A DNA stretch of 64,000 nucleotides from Patiria pectinifera (Eukaryota > Echinodermata > Asteroidea > Valvatida > Asterinidae): NCBI GenBank assembly GCA_029964075.1, contig CM057141.1, positions 11,966,001-12,030,000 on the forward strand, in the 5' to 3' direction. Position 1 is the stretch's first letter; every line of letters begins with the position of its first letter. The position numbers and the translations under genes were made by a program. The notes beneath the pieces were generated by a model. That model did not search any database. It was not told where the DNA came from and saw only the letters and a list, made by a program, of their open reading frames with translations. Below, in pieces: positions 1 through 12,400 of the stretch.

Positions 1-467
1 TCAGTAAAGTTCTGCAAGTATAGCACTTTGAAAATCTAGGATATAAAGGCCCAATTCATAAGCTTTCCTTGAGTACAATTAAGAATCATTCAAATCACTC
101 ATGTACTTTTAAAGTTACGGAATTTTATGCACAACCACTGTTTTACAGCTCTGTCCACGGATCACAAAAAAAAGGTGTGCGTTCTTAAAGCAAAACGAAA
201 ACAATTCACATACATCCCTATGTGATTTGTTTTCGCTTTGCTGAAGAACACTTACTTTTTGTAATCCGTGGACAGAACTTTAAAACGGTGGTTGTGTTTA
301 AAATTCCGTAACTTGAAAAGTACATTCCTTTAAATGATTCTAGTTCTAAAAGAAAGCCTATTAATTAATTGGGCTTTTGTATTCTAGATTTTGAAAGGAC
401 TACATGCAGAACTTCACTAAAACAATGGTCCCGACATTTGGCTTTCGCTTTTTTAGACTCACCCTGG
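1..467. repeat. Foldback MITE-like element, left end cut by the window
   Basis: Two long arms pair with each other. The left arm includes TCACTCATGTACTTTTAAAG and GTTACGGAATTTT; the right arm includes AAAATTCCGTAACTTGAAAA and the matching TTGAAAGGACTACATG end. The same element occurs complete at 18122-18619, where it has a TIR beginning ACAGGGTG and TA on both sides. Here the right end (TTTAGACTCACCCTG) is at about 467 and the left tip lies outside the window. A Tc1/mariner-type non-autonomous element is the likely class, from the TA flank and the terminal sequence. No protein is encoded. Confidence 0.75.
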
Positions 468-479
468 GTAGAGTGCTTG

Positions 480-1150
480 TATACGCAATATGACAAGAGG
501 CAACTTGTTAACAGGGTAACCAGTAATTACTATAAGAACATTCAGTTATGCGTTTAATTGTATTGAATCTGGGGGTCAGATCATTTCATTTTGAGGAAAA
601 AGAAATGACAAATCTGTAAAGATAAGCCTTCGACAATAATAATAACCGTAAAAAATTATTTAAATAGAAGCGTTTATATACAGTACTTGAATTTTTTTTG
701 TTAATAATCTTTTGATTTCCTAGCTAAACCGCAACTTTGTATTACGTGTAACCTTAACATAGCATATATAAGCAAAGTTTTCTAAGTTCTGATATTTGTT
801 AAGAGTGTATGTATTTTCAACTGTAGGACCTATACTACTTCTCAGGTTTACATGTAAAGCTGCAAGGAAAATCTATATTTGTTGACATGCAATTTATGTA
901 TACAATTATGACAACTTTAAATAAATTACAGTGCAGAATTATACTGCTTTGCAGCATGTTTCATTCACTTATAGTAAAGGTATTCCGTGCAAAATGTGAC
1001 CATTATTGTTGTTACGCAAATAGTTTCACGTCCTATATATATCTGATCGACAGTCAGAAAATGGACGGAGCAGGAAAAATCCATTGGAATGAGCGCAGCC
1101 AGCCCTTGCACAATACTTCACGTGATAAGAAGCAACGAATGCTCAGTGGC
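480..1150. other. AT-rich intergenic sequence, nothing recognised
   Basis: I see no coding exon, structural RNA or clear repeat boundary. The short open frames here have no domain content. Confidence 0.5.
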
Positions 1151-1179
1151 GTAGCACGGTCATTTTGGTTGGGGGGATG

Positions 1180-1560
1180 TTTAAAATTTTGCGAAAAGGG
1201 CACTTGCACATCCGTCGTAAAATGTTAACTTTTTGGTACATCTGTCGGTGGGGGCGTTGTTCAAAACCGACCGTTTTTCACACTTATGGACAATATATGG
1301 GGATATTCGGGGCGATAAGTGCGTCAAATTAAGGGGACAAAAAGGCACCAGAACGGCCGCTGGCACAAAAAGGGCAACAATTCTTTTTAAAAAAAGGGCA
1401 ATTGTTCAGAAAAAGGGCACTTCTTAATAAACAAGGGCACTCGTACAAAATTGTTAGTGGGGAGGTAAACGCTGGGGAAAAAAGGGCATTTCAATGGAAA
1501 AGGGCAGTCTTTCAGAAATATTTTTTTGGGGGGGTTAAATACCACCCCCCCCCCCCTGCT
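1180..1560. repeat. AAAGGGCA-rich interspersed repeat, copy 1
   Basis: The stretch carries many spaced AAAAAGGGCA words and ends in G- and C-homopolymer runs near 1527-1557. A second copy lies at 3244-3490 with the same order of words: GGCACC, AACGGCCGCTGGC or ATGGCCGATGGC, GGGCACTTCTT, ATTTCAATGGAAAAGGGCAG. The two copies bracket the 10-bp minisatellite, so the array may sit between or inside a duplicated element. Confidence 0.6.
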
Positions 1561-1869
1561 GGCTACGCCTATGATGATTTTCACTGTCATAGCCCAGAGG
1601 TAACGGGAAACAAAACAAGGAAAGCATACTAGTTGGTCCCCGAGCACACAGACTTCTATTTACTTGTCATGATTCAGAATTATTCGCTGCACTAGCTTAT
1701 TTAATGCATCTGGTGTTGCGAGTCAATCGTATTGTAACCATGTGAAGCAAGATATAAGACGGAGGGGACCCCTCCCCCTTCTATGGTCATTGTGTTCCCG
1801 GAATTCTTTTGAGATTTCTAGGGGGGATTTGTCAGTGCTCTACACCGATCACCGTGCTCAAAGAACATC

Positions 1870-3222
1870 ATCCTCCACCCGTGCGCCACAGTACTCATGC
1901 TCCACCGTGCTCCACCCTTCTCCACCGTGCTCCACTGTGCTCCACCTTGTTCCACCATGTTTCATCGTGCTCCAACTTGCTCCACACCTTGCTCCACCTT
2001 GCTCCGCCGTGCTCCACCATGCTCCAACGTACTCCACCTTGCTCCACCTTGCTCCGCCGTGCTCCACTTGCTCCACCGTGCTCCACCGTGCTCCACATTG
2101 CTCCACATTGCTCAACCTTGCTCCACATTGCTCAACCTTGCTCCACCGCGCTCCACTTGCTCCACCGTGCTCCACCGTGCTCCACCTTGCTCTAGCGTGC
2201 TCTAGCGTGCTTCACCGTGCTCCACATTGCTCCACATTGCTCAACCTTGCTCCACATTGCTCCACCTTGCTCCGCCGTGCTCCACTTTGCTCCACCGTGC
2301 TCCGCCCTGCTCTACCGTACTCCACCTTGCTCCATCCTGCTCCACCTTGCTCCATCCTGCTCCACCCTGCTCCACCCTGCTCCAACGTGCTCCACCTTGC
2401 TCCACCGTGCTCCACCTTGCTCCACCGTGCTCCACAGTACTCCACCTTGCTCCACCGTACTCCACCTTGCTCCACCCTGCTCCACCCTGCTCCACCGTGC
2501 TCAACCTTGCTCCACCGTGCTCCACCTTGCTCCACCGTGCTCCACAGTACTCCACCTTGCTCCACCGTACTCCACCTTGCTCCACCCTGCTCCACCCTGC
2601 TCCACCGTGCTCCACCTTGCTCCACCGTGCTCCACCTTGCTCCACCCTGCTCCACCATGCTCCACCGTGCTCCACCTTGCTCCACCGTGCTCCACCTTGC
2701 TCCACCGTGCTCCACAGTACTCCACCTTGCTCCACCCTACTCCACCATGCTCCACTGTGCTCCACCTTGCTCCACCGTGCTCCACCTTGCTCCACCGTGC
2801 TCCACCGTGCTCCACCGTGCTCCACCTTGCTCCACCGTACTCCACCTTGCTCCACCCTGCTCCACCCTGCTCCACCGTTCTCCACCGTGCTCCACCGTGT
2901 TCCACCTTGCTTCACCGTACTCCACCTTGCTCCACCCTGCTCCACCCTGCTCCACCGTGCTCCACCTTGCTCCACCGTGCTCCACCTTGCTCCACCGTGC
3001 TCCACCGTGCTCCACCGTGCTCCACCGTGCTCCACCGTGCTCCACCGTGCTCCACCTTGCTCCACCTTGCTCCACCCTGCTCCACCGTGCTCCACCGTGC
3101 TCCACCGTTCTCCACCTTGCTCATCCTTGCTCCACCGTGCTCCACCGTACTCCACTGTGCTCCATCTTGCTCCACTGTACTCTGCTGTGCTGCACCATGA
3201 TCTACAATCCTCCATCCTTCTC
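1870..3222. repeat. 10-bp minisatellite, unit TCCACCNNGC
   Basis: About 130 tandem copies of a 10-bp unit, TCCACC plus two variable bases plus GC. From about 2160 to 3160 the array keeps exact 10-bp register: variation is almost only substitution at unit positions 7-8 (GT, TT, CT, AT). An 11-unit block (110 bp), marked by the variants TCCACAGTAC and TCCACCGTAC, starts at 2411 and again at 2521, so there is higher-order duplication. A period of 10 makes the translation repeat every 30 bp in every frame. This explains the overlapping long open frames on both strands; they are not genes. Confidence 0.95.
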
Positions 3223-3243
3223 CACTTTCCAGGGCGATACATG

Positions 3244-3490
3244 CGTGGAATTTAAAAAAAGGCACCCGGAATGGCCGATGGCATAAAAAGGGCACCACTT
3301 CTTTTTAAAAAGGGCACTTGTTGAAAAAAAAGGGCACTTCTTTACAAAAACGGGCACTCTTTACACATTATTGGGGGGGGGAATGCTGGTGAAAAAAAGG
3401 GCATTTGAATGGAAAAGGGCAGTCCTACAAAATATTGGGGGGATAATTACTCTAAAAGGGCTGGGGCGGAATCCACCCCCTCGACTTTTT
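3244..3490. repeat. AAAGGGCA-rich interspersed repeat, copy 2
   Basis: Degenerate direct copy of 1180-1560, immediately downstream of the minisatellite, with the same series of AAAGGGCA words and G runs. It ends in a C-rich stretch near 3480. Confidence 0.6.
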
Positions 3491-4034
3491 CCGGGTTATG
3501 TTATGAGCTGTTATGACTTTATAGCTTAGAGCCTTGCGCATCTTTTGATACCAAAAACATGAAAATCGGACCACGTGTTGCCGCGCAGCGAAAAAAAATC
3601 CGACACTATGCGCCGTGAAAACTGAATTTTCTCAAATACGTCGTGTACATAGAGCAGAATTACCATTCATACATATGAATAATTAATTAGCCATAATTCC
3701 AAAACCCTTTGGCCTACAATCATGAAATTTCTTGGGTATATTCATGATGAGTTGCTTTATGCATGTACCGAGTTTCAAAATTTTTCGTCACTCGATGGCC
3801 GAGATCTTGGGGGGGGGGCGGAATTCCCCCGGCTGAGAGATGGTCAAAATAACCCGGCCCTTTTAGGGTTAACCCTACACAATATCTTAATGAGAAAAAA
3901 ATACGCGAATCGTAAACAAACAAGAAATGAAGGGAGCAAATGGTGTGGGGTCAAACTTAAGATTAAAGTGCCTTTTTGGCATTCTGGAGCTTGCACATTG
4001 AAACAGTACAAGTCGTGAGGCTACTATGGATGGG
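3490..4034. other. Intergenic, no gene seen
   Basis: No coding exon is recognised. A G-run and a CCCGG-rich stretch near 3809-3830, together with a TTTTAGGGTTAACCCTA palindrome at 3860-3875, resemble debris of the repeats on either side. Confidence 0.45.
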
Positions 4035-4262
4035 ATATACTGAAAACTTGCCTGGGTCAATTTTACCCAAGCAGTTTGTTTAATTCAACCAAATGTGTGG
4101 TCATACAAGGCAAAATTAAATTAAGTCTGGTATGACCACACGTTTTGGTTGAATTTAACAGAAATTCGAAGCCAAAGGGTAAAAGGACAACCCAATTTTG
4201 GATTGTTGATGTTTTACCATTCAGTCGGTTAAAATAACCCAGGCACTTTTTCAGTGTATAAA
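4035..4262. repeat. Short foldback element
   Basis: The outer arms ATATACTGAAAACTTGCCTG and CAGGCACTTTTTCAGTGTAT pair. Inside them AATTCAACCAAATGTGTGGT pairs with the segment ending near 4160. It is a MITE-sized inverted repeat with no coding content. Confidence 0.65.
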
Positions 4263-4899
4263 AGGGGTCGCCCTAATCTGTACCCCCATTTGGCTACAGT
4301 ACTTTAGGCGCCTTTTTAAGTAGTTTGCGCATAAAGCTTTTCAAACCTTATAGTTTCGATATCCCAACCAACTAAACCCAGCCAACCCCACGGTGTTTTC
4401 TGGAAATCAATCGCGTCGAATCAATTTCGCCATTGGGGGACATCTGCAGAGGGCACTGTACTGTTCATGGCAGAAACTTTTGACAGGCAAATTTTTTGAC
4501 AAGCATATTTTGATATTGATGCATGCTATGAACAAAACATTGGCGACTTTGGTACTCTGGTGCGGTGGATTTCTTTAGAGAGCTGTAAATTTTAATTGGG
4601 ATTCCTTGATTCCTTCAACGGGCTCTTTCGGAAACCCTTAGGCCTATAAATAGCGTATTAAAATCATAGGTACAATAGTGGTGCTCCAAAACTGTATAGA
4701 CGTTTATATGATTGACAGAACTTGGCTGTGATCAGACTGCACACTGTGTTCTATTCTCTACAGGTGATACTTCACAATGAAAAAATCCTCATAAAAAATG
4801 CCAAAAAGTCATTGATAAAAATAAACCCTCGAAAGTTACACCGTGATGCGTCGATGATAATGCAATGCTACGTGTCTTAATGGAAAACGACTGAGGGCG

Positions 4900-5051
4900 C
4901 CCTCCATGTCACAAAATAATGGCCGTGAGATTTACGTGTTCGATGCGGGAAGCAAAACAGTTGTGTCCAGTTTACAGTTTGGTTAAACTTACAAGGTTTG
5001 TTGTATTGTGTTGAAGTCGTTTATTGGAGATTCGTTGTATTATTTTGTAAG
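4900..5051 (+). other. Possible untranslated first exon of AMFR
   Basis: A strong donor, TTGTAAG then GTAAGTTT, follows position 5051. The next convincing acceptor on this strand before the AMFR start codon is TTTTGTATTTTCAG ending at 9012, so a 5' untranslated exon spliced across about 4 kb is possible. The left limit is a guess, as no promoter motif is clear. This is inference from splice signals only; a chance donor is the alternative. Confidence 0.22.
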
Positions 5052-5059
5052 GTAAGTTT

Positions 5060-6610
5060 ATAGTCCTCAAGTTGATCTAGGACTACATTTCAATTACAAA
5101 ACGACAGACAAGATTGACGTGCGTACCCGTCATGCCCGTTCACACTCACACTGCATGCACTCCACTGCACTGCTAGTGCTACTGCTGACTAGTCGGACTC
5201 CCTATTGGCTATATACTGAGTGATATAGTATTATCACGGCATCCTATTATTAATTATTATTATCGCTGCATGCATCCCTATTATCGCGGCATGGGAAATT
5301 TCTCTTTTTGCGTTGCCAAAACTCCTTCAAGTGGTGATTTTTTATCCAGTTCACCAGTCATTAAGGACGTTTTGCCGAGTTGTATAAAATTAAAAAGGAT
5401 GATTAAAAAATAAAAAATGTTGTTTCTTTCGGGACTTTTAACGATTTTTGATGAATTATTAACGTTTTCCAAAACTTGCAAATTTTCCCTCACCGTGTCT
5501 GCCAAAAGGTACCATTTATATTTTTACATTAAACTTTAATTGTGCTCTGTCCATGAAAGTTCCATTGTCTGGTTCCCATTCTTCAATCATGTTCTTCAGC
5601 TGCAAATGTAAAATGAAGTCGAACGACAATATTTGCACCGTGAAATTGTAAAAACTTTTACGGGATCAAAATAAGCACTGCGCGTTAACAAAAATAAAAC
5701 GGCACACCCTGTAAAGTGAATGGCGCCCCCAATCGCCAATCAGTAGACTTGCCTCAGTAATTTGTGTTCTCCTTTCGGGGAAAGGGCAGGGTCTTACATG
5801 TCTTAAGAAATCATCCTGCAGAAATATAGTCTTTAATCAACTTGAACGTTACAGGGAAAATATCAGACTTTATGGGAATGTTTTTGTCAAACATTAACTA
5901 CATGAATAAAAAGGTTGAGATCATTATAAAATCACTTCCTGCATACCGCGATAATAGGGAGTCCACCTCCATTTGCACACTCCGCGCATGTCTATTTTTA
6001 CAGGCATCGCACACGGAATAAACCACACCACCGTCGGATTTTTTTGTATCAATTTGAAAAGGAGTTATACTACACAAAAGACAGGACAATTCGGGAAGGT
6101 TAGTGGGCAATCTGTATTCCAAACGAGAAACGTGACAAGTACCGCGATAATACATGTATGGCAACCCATCCTACGTCATGTACATGTACGTGACCAAGGC
6201 CAAGACTAAAGAGTTCTTGTTGTAAGCCTACGCCTTGCTTGCCAATGGCACTGCAGAGCCAGGAAGTAGTGGCGATCGTGAAGCGTAGGGCCCTTGTTTT
6301 GTTTCCATCAATTTAGAATCAAGAATTCTTTTTATTCCTAGAAAATGACATTGTCATTGTCAATCTAAAGCAGACTTCTCACAATGTAGGCCTAATGACA
6401 CTTTCTTGGTAAATTTTAAATGTTGAATGGTTTCTTTAGGTAGAAATTACGATATTCCTACGTGATTTACGGGCCGGTCGGTGCCGGTTGGTGCCGTGTG
6501 GCACGACTTGCGTGCTCACGTACATCGCGCGGTGATTGCCATCTTTATTTTTGTGTTGCGTTTTGTCATTGTCATCGTCATTTTACCCCCAAATTTCCTG
6601 CAAAAATTCA
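5060..6610. other. Probable AMFR upstream or intron sequence, nothing recognised
   Basis: I see no coding exon. The stretch is of ordinary composition with short AT repeats near 5230-5280. Confidence 0.4.
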
Positions 6611-6619
6611 GCACAATTC

Positions 6620-7493
6620 GTCACCGACACCACGAAGTAACACCCATCTACTAGTACATACCAGTAAAAACTAGCAATCGGAGAAAACGGCAACTAAAGT
6701 TGAACGCCTTCTAAAACAACACTTTGCGTCAAAACGACAGAGTATTTTCAGTTGGGTTTCTCATTGTAGACACTTGATGAATTTAATTTATTAAATCTGC
6801 TGTTTTTCACCCGTTTGTGTATTAAATAAACAAGAAATAAGAGAAAAAAGATGAGTGTTAGTTCGTGAAACCGAAAAGGCTGCGAAACTGTAATTTTTCG
6901 TTTTCACGAAGCAGCACTCTTCAATGTATTCATAACGAGGAAAGTGCAACTTCAGGTCAGCGCGCGCGCTCATACAAGTTATTACAAGAAGAGTGTTACT
7001 TCGTGAAAATGTTTTTGCGGAAAGATTTCCATATATATACGAAGTTCACTCACCCTGTCATGCCTGTGTACAAACCATATGAGATTGGACTGAAAAATTC
7101 TAAGTGTTTTCTAAGAAAATGCTTGTATTTTCTCACTGCTCAAATTGACTTTGATGACATGAAATTGCTATCTGGGGGCTTGTTAGTCAATACAGAGGAA
7201 AATTAGTGAACTTCGCATATGGTAATCTTGCCGTTGTTGAAATGTATGAACAGAGTGCGCGCCATGCATTGCAATGGTAAATCGAACTGAGTGTTACTTC
7301 GTGAAAACGAAAATTGTCACTTTTGCGCAAAAGTCGCCATGGATACTTAGCGTAAGTATTACAGTAAAGCTCTTGAAGCTTTGAAACTTCGTGCAATGGT
7401 AGGCTTGATGAATAATGTTTAAAAATCAAAAAAACTGAAAATCGAAAAAAATATGGTTTAACCGGTAGAGTGTTACTTCGTGGTGTAGGTGAC
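6620..7493. mobile_element. Non-autonomous DNA transposon with long TIR and subterminal motifs
   Basis: The left end GTCACCGACACCACGAAGTA pairs with the right end TACTTCGTGGTGTAGGTGAC. The subterminal word GTGTTACTTCGTGAAA recurs inside near 6857, 6985 and 7291, and inverted near 6900. There is no transposase frame, so any movement would depend on an enzyme encoded elsewhere. I could not define a target-site duplication; the flanks share only AATT. Confidence 0.7.
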
Positions 7494-7499
7494 AAATTG

Positions 7500-9012
7500 C
7501 AGAATACCCACCACTCGATCTATGCACCTCGTAGCCGGCTACGTAGTCACAGTTGATTGCCCTCAACAAACCTCAGCGCTACCTGTATGTACTAGGCCTA
7601 CACACGTCATGCTCCACTGCACTCCAGTCCGTATCCGCGTAGCCGGCAACAGGGTAGTTGGTTTGGACTTAAAATAATTTTCAGCAATTTTTTCACGCTT
7701 GCACGGCACCGGCGTGAAGTCAAACTGGATGATGATGCCTAGTGGCGATATCCAGTCAACTTTCTGAGATTCTGAGATTCTAAGCAACCCCCATTCCTTT
7801 TGTGTTGCTTTGTTCTCAAGCATTATCAAGGGGACTCCCACTCCGTAGCTGTGTACTAGCCGGCAACAAGATAGTTGGTTTGGACTTATGCTTTGGACTG
7901 TCATTCCCTTACAATCCAGTAAAATATTTCATGATAATTTGATCATTTCATTTTTTGATGTTTGAAAATGTTGTACATGTACATGTACATGTATCTTGCC
8001 TTTAAGAGATTGATTTCTGTGAAGTTTGAGGCAACAGTTTTGTTCTGAAAATCAAAGTGTGCCACGTTGGAGGCCACGCCATGTTAGGGTACATCAACAA
8101 TAATACATGATACAGGATAATTGTGTTATGGGCCTTTTTTGGTCAAGTTAAAGTCGAGTGTGTTTTAATCAAAAAGTGCAACCTAGCTAGATGACGTTGA
8201 ATGACAGTCACGACACTATTGACAGTTGATCATTTTTGATGCCATGTGAATCAACGCAGTTCAGTGTGCACATTCACTGTGCGTTACGGTGATCGCCATG
8301 TCTATTTTCGTGTTGCATTTTGTCATTTCATTGTCGTTTTCCCCCATATTTTCCCCCAAAATATCAAAACCCTGCCTTTTGAACGACACTACTGTTGGTT
8401 TTGATTTAAAATGTCACTATAGTTTGGAAAAGTCCAATAACCTAATAGTGGATTTTTGTTCTCTTATAGGAACAGGGCCTGTAACTACATGTACGCAATC
8501 ACCTTAGCACATGTAGCATGCTTACAAAGTCTAAACAACATTCAGTTTGAAAAATGCAAGGTGCAAAAGCAAGCAGTAGGAAGTCTTAGATCTGAACTCT
8601 CGTCCTGTTGTGTAGTCGCACTAGGACTCTCAGGCCCGTTTTAGACGCCGTTCTATTGCTGTGCCGAACTCAATGAATTTGACTTTTTAAAATTTGGCAC
8701 GTTGATGGCACGGCGTTTAGGACCATTTGGCTCGGCAACTTGAGTTCGGCACGGCAAAGCCATTTAGGGTGACAGGGCTGCTGCACTATCGTCATTCCGA
8801 ATGGCAGTGGCACGGCACTGTTGTAGATGCTGTGTCATTGCTGTGCTGAACTCGATTCAGTTAGAAGTTGGGGCAAACATTTTAGAAATGCGAAATTGTT
8901 TGAAAACTGAAATAGGAAAAAGGAAAATAAGAAAATGTAACAAAATCACACATACACTGTACCTGTGTATTACTTGCAACAGTTTCTGTTAATTTTTTTT
9001 TTGTATTTTCAG
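7500..9012. other. Upstream flank or untranslated intron of AMFR
   Basis: Contains a fragment near 7890-7965 resembling the inner end of the TTAAAGGGAA family (TTTTTGATGTTTGAAAATGT), and a short ACATGT tandem at about 7977-7995. A duplicated GCACGGC-rich segment lies near 8650-8830. No exon is recognised. Confidence 0.4.
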
Positions 9013-9099
9013 CATCGCAGAGTACATCATAATGTTCAGTGTGAATGAGGCGCACCAGTGAGAAATCGTCGTACGCTGACCACCAATCATCAACCAGTC
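9013..9099 (+). promoter_or_regulatory. AMFR: AMFR 5' leader with two upstream ATGs
   Basis: A polypyrimidine tract and CAG ending at 9012 suggest this leader starts at a splice acceptor. Within it, ATG at 9032 opens a 9-codon frame ending TGA at 9059-9061. A second ATG at 9045 opens a frame that runs out of phase across the AMFR start codon to 9284. Such upstream frames usually lower main-frame initiation; that role is inferred here. Confidence 0.4.
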
Positions 9100-9414
9100 A
9101 TGCCCGTGCTGGTACTTCAACCGCCATCCCTCCCTCCGCTCCAGACCTACATCGCCCTGAGCTGCCTCAGCTTAGCCTGGTGCTTCCTGTATGCCAGAGA
9201 CACCCTGGAGACAGTGGAAACTGCCGGATTGACCAATCCCGGGCCAGATGCCGTAGATGGGAGCGAGACCACGTTTGGCGATAGGGGTGGGGCTGGTTGG
9301 ACGGGAGGGGCAAACGAAAGCCACGGTTCTCGGTACCTGTTTGGAATTCAGGAGGACGACGGTGAGATTGTCAAGTTGTGTCGGATCATGATGGCAGATG
9401 TGTGGTCAGTGCTG
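9100..9414 (+). CDS. AMFR: AMFR coding exon 1 (residues 1-105)
   Basis: The start ATG at 9100 is chosen because MPVLVLQPPSLPPLQTYIAL aligns with the family N-terminus; the in-frame open stretch upstream has no other ATG with family likeness. It encodes the first membrane segment and a Gly/Asp-rich loop. It ends in phase 0 before GTAAGT. Confidence 0.93.
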
Positions 9415-12400
9415 GTAAGTCTGGTTCCCTGGCTCACTAGTGGCATTAACAAGTTAACTCTATTCTTTGAATAACCCCCACCCCCCCATTCCTCCTTCCA
9501 CTCCACCCCAATTTTTTAGAAAAAAAATCTGGCTAAATTTGTGGACTGCACTTACATGTATCAATAAAATACAGCATTAAGTCACATTATAATTTTTAAT
9601 AAATTCAAATTTTTATAAAACCTTTATGGACGTCAACACTGAAAAATGGGGCTTCTTCTTTCAAGAACTTCCATCAATTAAACTTTGGTACAAAATGTCG
9701 GGTCAGGTATTAACTGGCTCATATTTGGATGAAACTTGTAAGGAATACATAAGTACATGTACCCTTATCGGTGAAACAACAAAACAAAACAATACATACT
9801 TTAATAGCCAACAATTACAACGTACTTTGATAGCCAACACGCATAGGTTACACATATTTTCCATTGTAAGGTATAGTCCATCATTTGTAATTTGTGCATT
9901 TTGTTCGTTTGAAGCAACAAAAGTGCTCTAAATCTAAAGAAGGGTCCTGAACAACTAACCTGATGAAGTTTCAGCTCAGCTTCAGCTGTATATTCCGAGA
10001 AAAACAGCATTCTAGGATCTCGATTTCAAATCAAAAGTTGCTGAATCATGTTTTGAACTGGGCCTGAATTCAGCGTCCGTGTCAGGTTCTCACTGAGCCG
10101 ATTGCAGGTACGCGATGTCGCGCACCGATCCAACGAATTATAGCAACTGCCTGCGCGTGTGCGTCGTGTCAACGCTTGCGCGCGCTTCGCCGAATAAAAA
10201 AAGGAACTACTAACGGAAATTTCCAACGGTGCTTCTTAAGACGCACCGTTGGAAAGGCCTTCTATCGTTGATTTCTTCAAAATGACAGCTTGCCAGAGAG
10301 AACAATTTCACACGGCGTTTAGTCCCCTTACTATCTTTCAACCAAGTATGTTTTCAACAATAATTATGCCAGTCACTTTTTGGATAGCTTCAAATGATGG
10401 ACTCCGGCTTTAAAATGAAACACAGTCATTGCTTTTTCTTGTTCAGACATGAATTCATTGAACATGTACATCATTGGCTGTGTCTGAATTCATTGGCTAC
10501 GGCTCGCTTCCACAGATGTGTGTGTACTTGCAAGCCATAACGAAGTGATTAGAACATAATATGAGGCGTTCTTGCAAAATGAGACGGAACTGAGCACAGG
10601 CAATAGTGAAAAAAATCAGGGCTCGCGAAATACATGTACATGTAGGCTGCCCGACGTCCCGGGACAACCAAAATATTTGTTGGACAACCAAAAGTTCCAG
10701 GTTGCCAGCCCGACGGGCAACCACTTTTCTTCACCAATACTCGCACATTTTTACACTTCATTTTAGTCCATGGGATTTTGGAAAGTTCCAGAATCCCATA
10801 TATGGGCACAGCGTCGAACAATAATCATGATAGTATCGACATTTTGACTAAGCAGCTGCGCTATCACCATTTGATGTTGGAAATCTACGCATAAACCAAT
10901 AACGGGCACCAGCCAAGACAGAACAGTTGTAACTTTAATAGACAAGCTTTAGGAACCTTTAGAGTATTAAAATCGTGGAATAAAAGAATTTTTGAGGAAA
11001 AACAATTGGCATACATGTTTCTTTTTACAAGTTTATACACAAAACTCGAAACTAGGCCTTTTTCTCAGTCTTACTCTTCGATAAATTTGAACTTTAACAG
11101 CCATAACTTGTCAACAGAATGTCCAATTGAAGTGCAATAAACAGTACGTTGAGAATTTTTTATTCTCTTTCCTAATTCCTGCAAATCCTCATTTCGACCT
11201 CTTCCCAGTTTTTATCTCATTTTGCCAGAAAGCCTCACATTTGGGCATTGCTTCTACACAAGAATGGACTAATTGCTCTAATGGACCAACTTTTGTGGGC
11301 GATGTCAGATTGTACAACTAAGTATAAACTGAGATAAACGTTGGAAATACCACCACCCCTCCTCTGCACGTCCTGTCTTTTCCCTAAAATATCCATTTCC
11401 AAAACTTTACACTTTCAATAGCATTCAACAAGTACCAGGGCATGCACATAATGATAATGGTACACAGTGTTTCCCCTGCCCATTCAAACGTGAGGCGGCC
11501 CACCTCGCTACTTTCAGTGACCACCTCGCTCAATTTTTGCCAATATCACCACCTCGCTGTGAAGATTGGCAAAAAAGGAAATATCAATTGAAAAAAGATC
11601 ATTTTGTGTATTATATGAGCGTTTTCCTTTACCTCCATGTATCAAGAACTCACAGTTTCGATGTGTTTTTGGAATCATCGCGCATTTCTGTGAGTGCTGC
11701 ATTCTTTTCAGTTTGCAGACTGCATAAATTTTGTTTCAATCATCTTGTTACCACCTCGCTCAGTTCATTAGCCAGTGGAAACACTGATGGTACATGACAT
11801 GTATCATAATTATATGTGCATGCACTTGTTGGATGCTATGGGAAGGTAGCTATTTTGTATGTTTACACGTCATGCAAAAGTAGTGTGTCTGCATACCGGT
11901 ACATGTATTTATTTAAATCCAACAGTCCCAGTCTAGGGTCCATGGTACATTGTGATCACAGACAGTAATTTCATGTTGCAATTGCACCTGTCATTTTGGT
12001 TATTGAAGGTACATTGTAGTGAATGTCTGTGGGTGATGAACTTTGGCTCCAAAATTAAATAACATTGTAAAAGATAGTGTAATACATGTACATCTTAATC
12101 TGTTGGGCATTTATACATGTACGGCCTGAAATCCCCGAAATGGTTACGTTTTGGATTGTTTACTTATCCTGTTTCAAAGGTCTGGTTGAAAGGAAACAAA
12201 CCTAATGTGCTACCGATCCCAAGAAAGCGGTTGTTTACGTTGGACACGGCGGAGATTCTGTGGCATATAATGCATGTCCAGCCGTGTCCATTCAATGTAC
12301 GATACACGTTGTGTGTCACATAATACACACAGCACCAATACAATGTTGTTTCTCGCATGTCCGCAGAATGCAGACCGCTGTGCGGCAAGATTCACATCTA

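Noticed and set aside
1742..3286. 514-codon Pro/Ser/Cys-rich frame as a secreted or collagen-like protein
   Set aside because: It is the translation of a 10-bp minisatellite, open in several frames on both strands.
9045..9284. 79-codon frame as the AMFR start
   Set aside because: Out of phase with the conserved protein; ATG at 9100 gives the family N-terminus.
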